A stretch of DNA of 7,838 nucleotides from an uncultured Lachnospiraceae bacterium. Lineage in GTDB: Bacteria; Bacillota; Clostridia; Lachnospirales; Lachnospiraceae. How positions within the stretch are numbered: position 1 is the stretch's first letter; each line of letters opens with the position of its first letter. Location: NCBI GenBank assembly GCA_946537585.1, contig CAMNFX010000061.1:1-7838 (forward strand), read 5' to 3'. The position numbers were made by a program, and so were the translations under genes. Of the stretch, positions 7,290 to 7,838 are shown piece after piece. A model generated the notes under the pieces. It was not told the DNA's origin, did no database searches, and saw only the letters and a list, made by a program, of their open reading frames with translations.

Positions 7290-7305
7290 TCTTGCCTCAT
7301 TTCCT

Positions 7306-7389
7306 GTAACTGTTCAGCTCCTGACAGCCTGTCGAAAAGCAGATAAACCTGTTTTCTGAAAGGCAATCAGACAGATGCTGAACCGTTAC
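7306..7389 (-). ncRNA. Possible structured RNA element or small palindromic repeat upstream of the phosphatase
   Basis: Read on the minus strand, GTAACGGTTCAG (7378-7389) and CTGAACAGTTAC (7306-7317) can pair at 11 of 12 positions and enclose 60 nt. Inside, UCUGUC (7370-7375) can pair with GACAGG (7328-7333), and AAAACAG (7349-7355) with CTGCTTTT (7335-7342, one bulge), giving a nested structure. The outer arm includes the rlmN stop codon and ends one base before the phosphatase ribosome-binding region. I do not recognise it as a known riboswitch. It may be a cis-acting control between genes, or a small intergenic repeat, since the same arm motif occurs in the glnS leader. It is a fold by eye, without an energy calculation or alignment. 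Confidence 0.4.
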
Positions 7390-7838
7390 GATTTACTGGC
7401 ATATTTTCGCCGAAGCTGGCCGCAGGCAGAGCTGATGTCCCTGCCCATCTCCCGGCGTATCGTCGCGTTAATGCCGTTTTCTGTCAATATATGCTGAAAG
7501 TCCTCCACCGTACGGCGGTCCGGGCTTTCATAATCTCTTTCCTCGATCGGGTTGACCGGGATCAGGTTCACATGGCATACGCCCTCCCGGCCTCCTTTAT
7601 GCCTTCCTGTACCTGAAAGGCCTTCCCGTTTCAGAAGCTCTGCCAGCTGCAGAGCATTTTCCGCTGTATCATTTACACCCTTTACCACAGAATACTCAAA
7701 GCTCAGGCGGCGCCCTGTCTGCTCGTAATAATACCGGCAGGCGCTTAGCACCTGTGTGAGGTGCCAGGTCTTTGCGACCGGCATGATCTCTTCGCGCTTT
7801 TCCTGGGATGCCGCATGCAGACTGAGGGCCAGTGTGAC
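7386..7838 (-). CDS. rlmN: Dual-specificity RNA methyltransferase RlmN, N-terminal part off the right edge
   Basis: Radical-SAM enzyme that methylates C2 of A2503 in 23S rRNA and A37 of some tRNAs. Only the last 150 codons are visible, and the reading frame is open through the window edge. RlmN is usually about 350 residues, so the CxxxCxxC cluster motif lies outside. Visible marks: LALSLHAA (3-10 of the visible part), ACRYYYEQTGRRLSFEYSVVKGVND (33-57), CHVNLIPVNPIEERDY (88-103) and ISSACGQLRRKY (135-146). The Cys at visible residue 139 matches the conserved methyl-transfer cysteine near the C-terminus, which separates RlmN/Cfr from other radical-SAM proteins. A short Gly/Arg-rich insert (about 72-87) precedes CHVNLIP. 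It heads the visible operon with the phosphatase, kinase and rsgA. Cfr is an alternative, but the housekeeping context favours RlmN. Confidence 0.95.
   Translation of the reverse strand, partial: VTLALSLHAASQEKREEIMPVAKTWHLTQVLSACRYYYEQTGRRLSFEYSVVKGVNDTAENALQLAELLKREGLSGTGRHKGGREGVCHVNLIPVNPIEERDYESPDRRTVEDFQHILTENGINATIRREMGRDISSACGQLRRKYASKS

Noticed and set aside
7270..7300. 9-codon ORF from ATG 7300 as the true phosphatase start through a frameshift
   Set aside because: The TTG frame already gives the complete conserved N-terminus, so no frameshift is needed; AGGA is also too close to that ATG.
1..7838. Insertion sequence, prophage, CRISPR or defence system
   Set aside because: All seven genes are conserved housekeeping or signalling genes in tight order; no transposase, integrase, direct-repeat array or terminal repeats of a mobile element were seen.

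Overview
This looks like a chromosomal housekeeping region of a Gram-positive Firmicute, most likely a clostridium of the Lachnospiraceae type. Three things point there: the gene order rlmN - PP2C phosphatase - PASTA kinase - rsgA, which is typical of Firmicutes; a bacterial GlnRS of the clostridial kind; and strong AAGGAG ribosome binding sites. Assignment below class level is a guess. I see no mobile element, CRISPR array, tRNA or rRNA gene.

Layout, left to right: (1) 1-1391, minus strand, glnS, running off the left edge. It has a clear sigma-A promoter and a short palindrome in its leader. (2) 1526-2269, minus strand, rlmB. (3) A 193-bp divergent gap. (4) 2463-3155, plus strand, trmO, the only plus-strand gene, convergent with the next group. 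(5) 7838 down to 3195, minus strand, an apparent operon in transcription order rlmN (5' part off the right edge), a PP2C phosphatase (prpC/stp type), a PASTA-domain Ser/Thr kinase (prkC type) and rsgA. The phosphatase and kinase overlap by 8 nt; the other gaps are 38 and 96 nt.

The genes share a theme: translation. GlnRS charges tRNA. RlmB, RlmN and TrmO modify 23S rRNA or tRNA. RsgA is a GTPase of 30S maturation. The kinase/phosphatase pair is the membrane PASTA signalling switch; in Bacillus subtilis the RsgA orthologue and elongation factors are known PrkC substrates, so co-transcription with rsgA is functionally sensible.

I found no convincing unknown multi-gene system. The signals least explained by the annotation are a potentially structured 84-nt segment between rlmN and the phosphatase, closed by an 11-of-12 bp inverted repeat whose arm recurs as a palindrome in the glnS leader, and several lineage-type protein variations: a modified KMSKS loop in GlnRS, an acidic insert and stretched zinc motif in RsgA, and a Thr-free activation loop and extra extracellular C-terminal region in the kinase.
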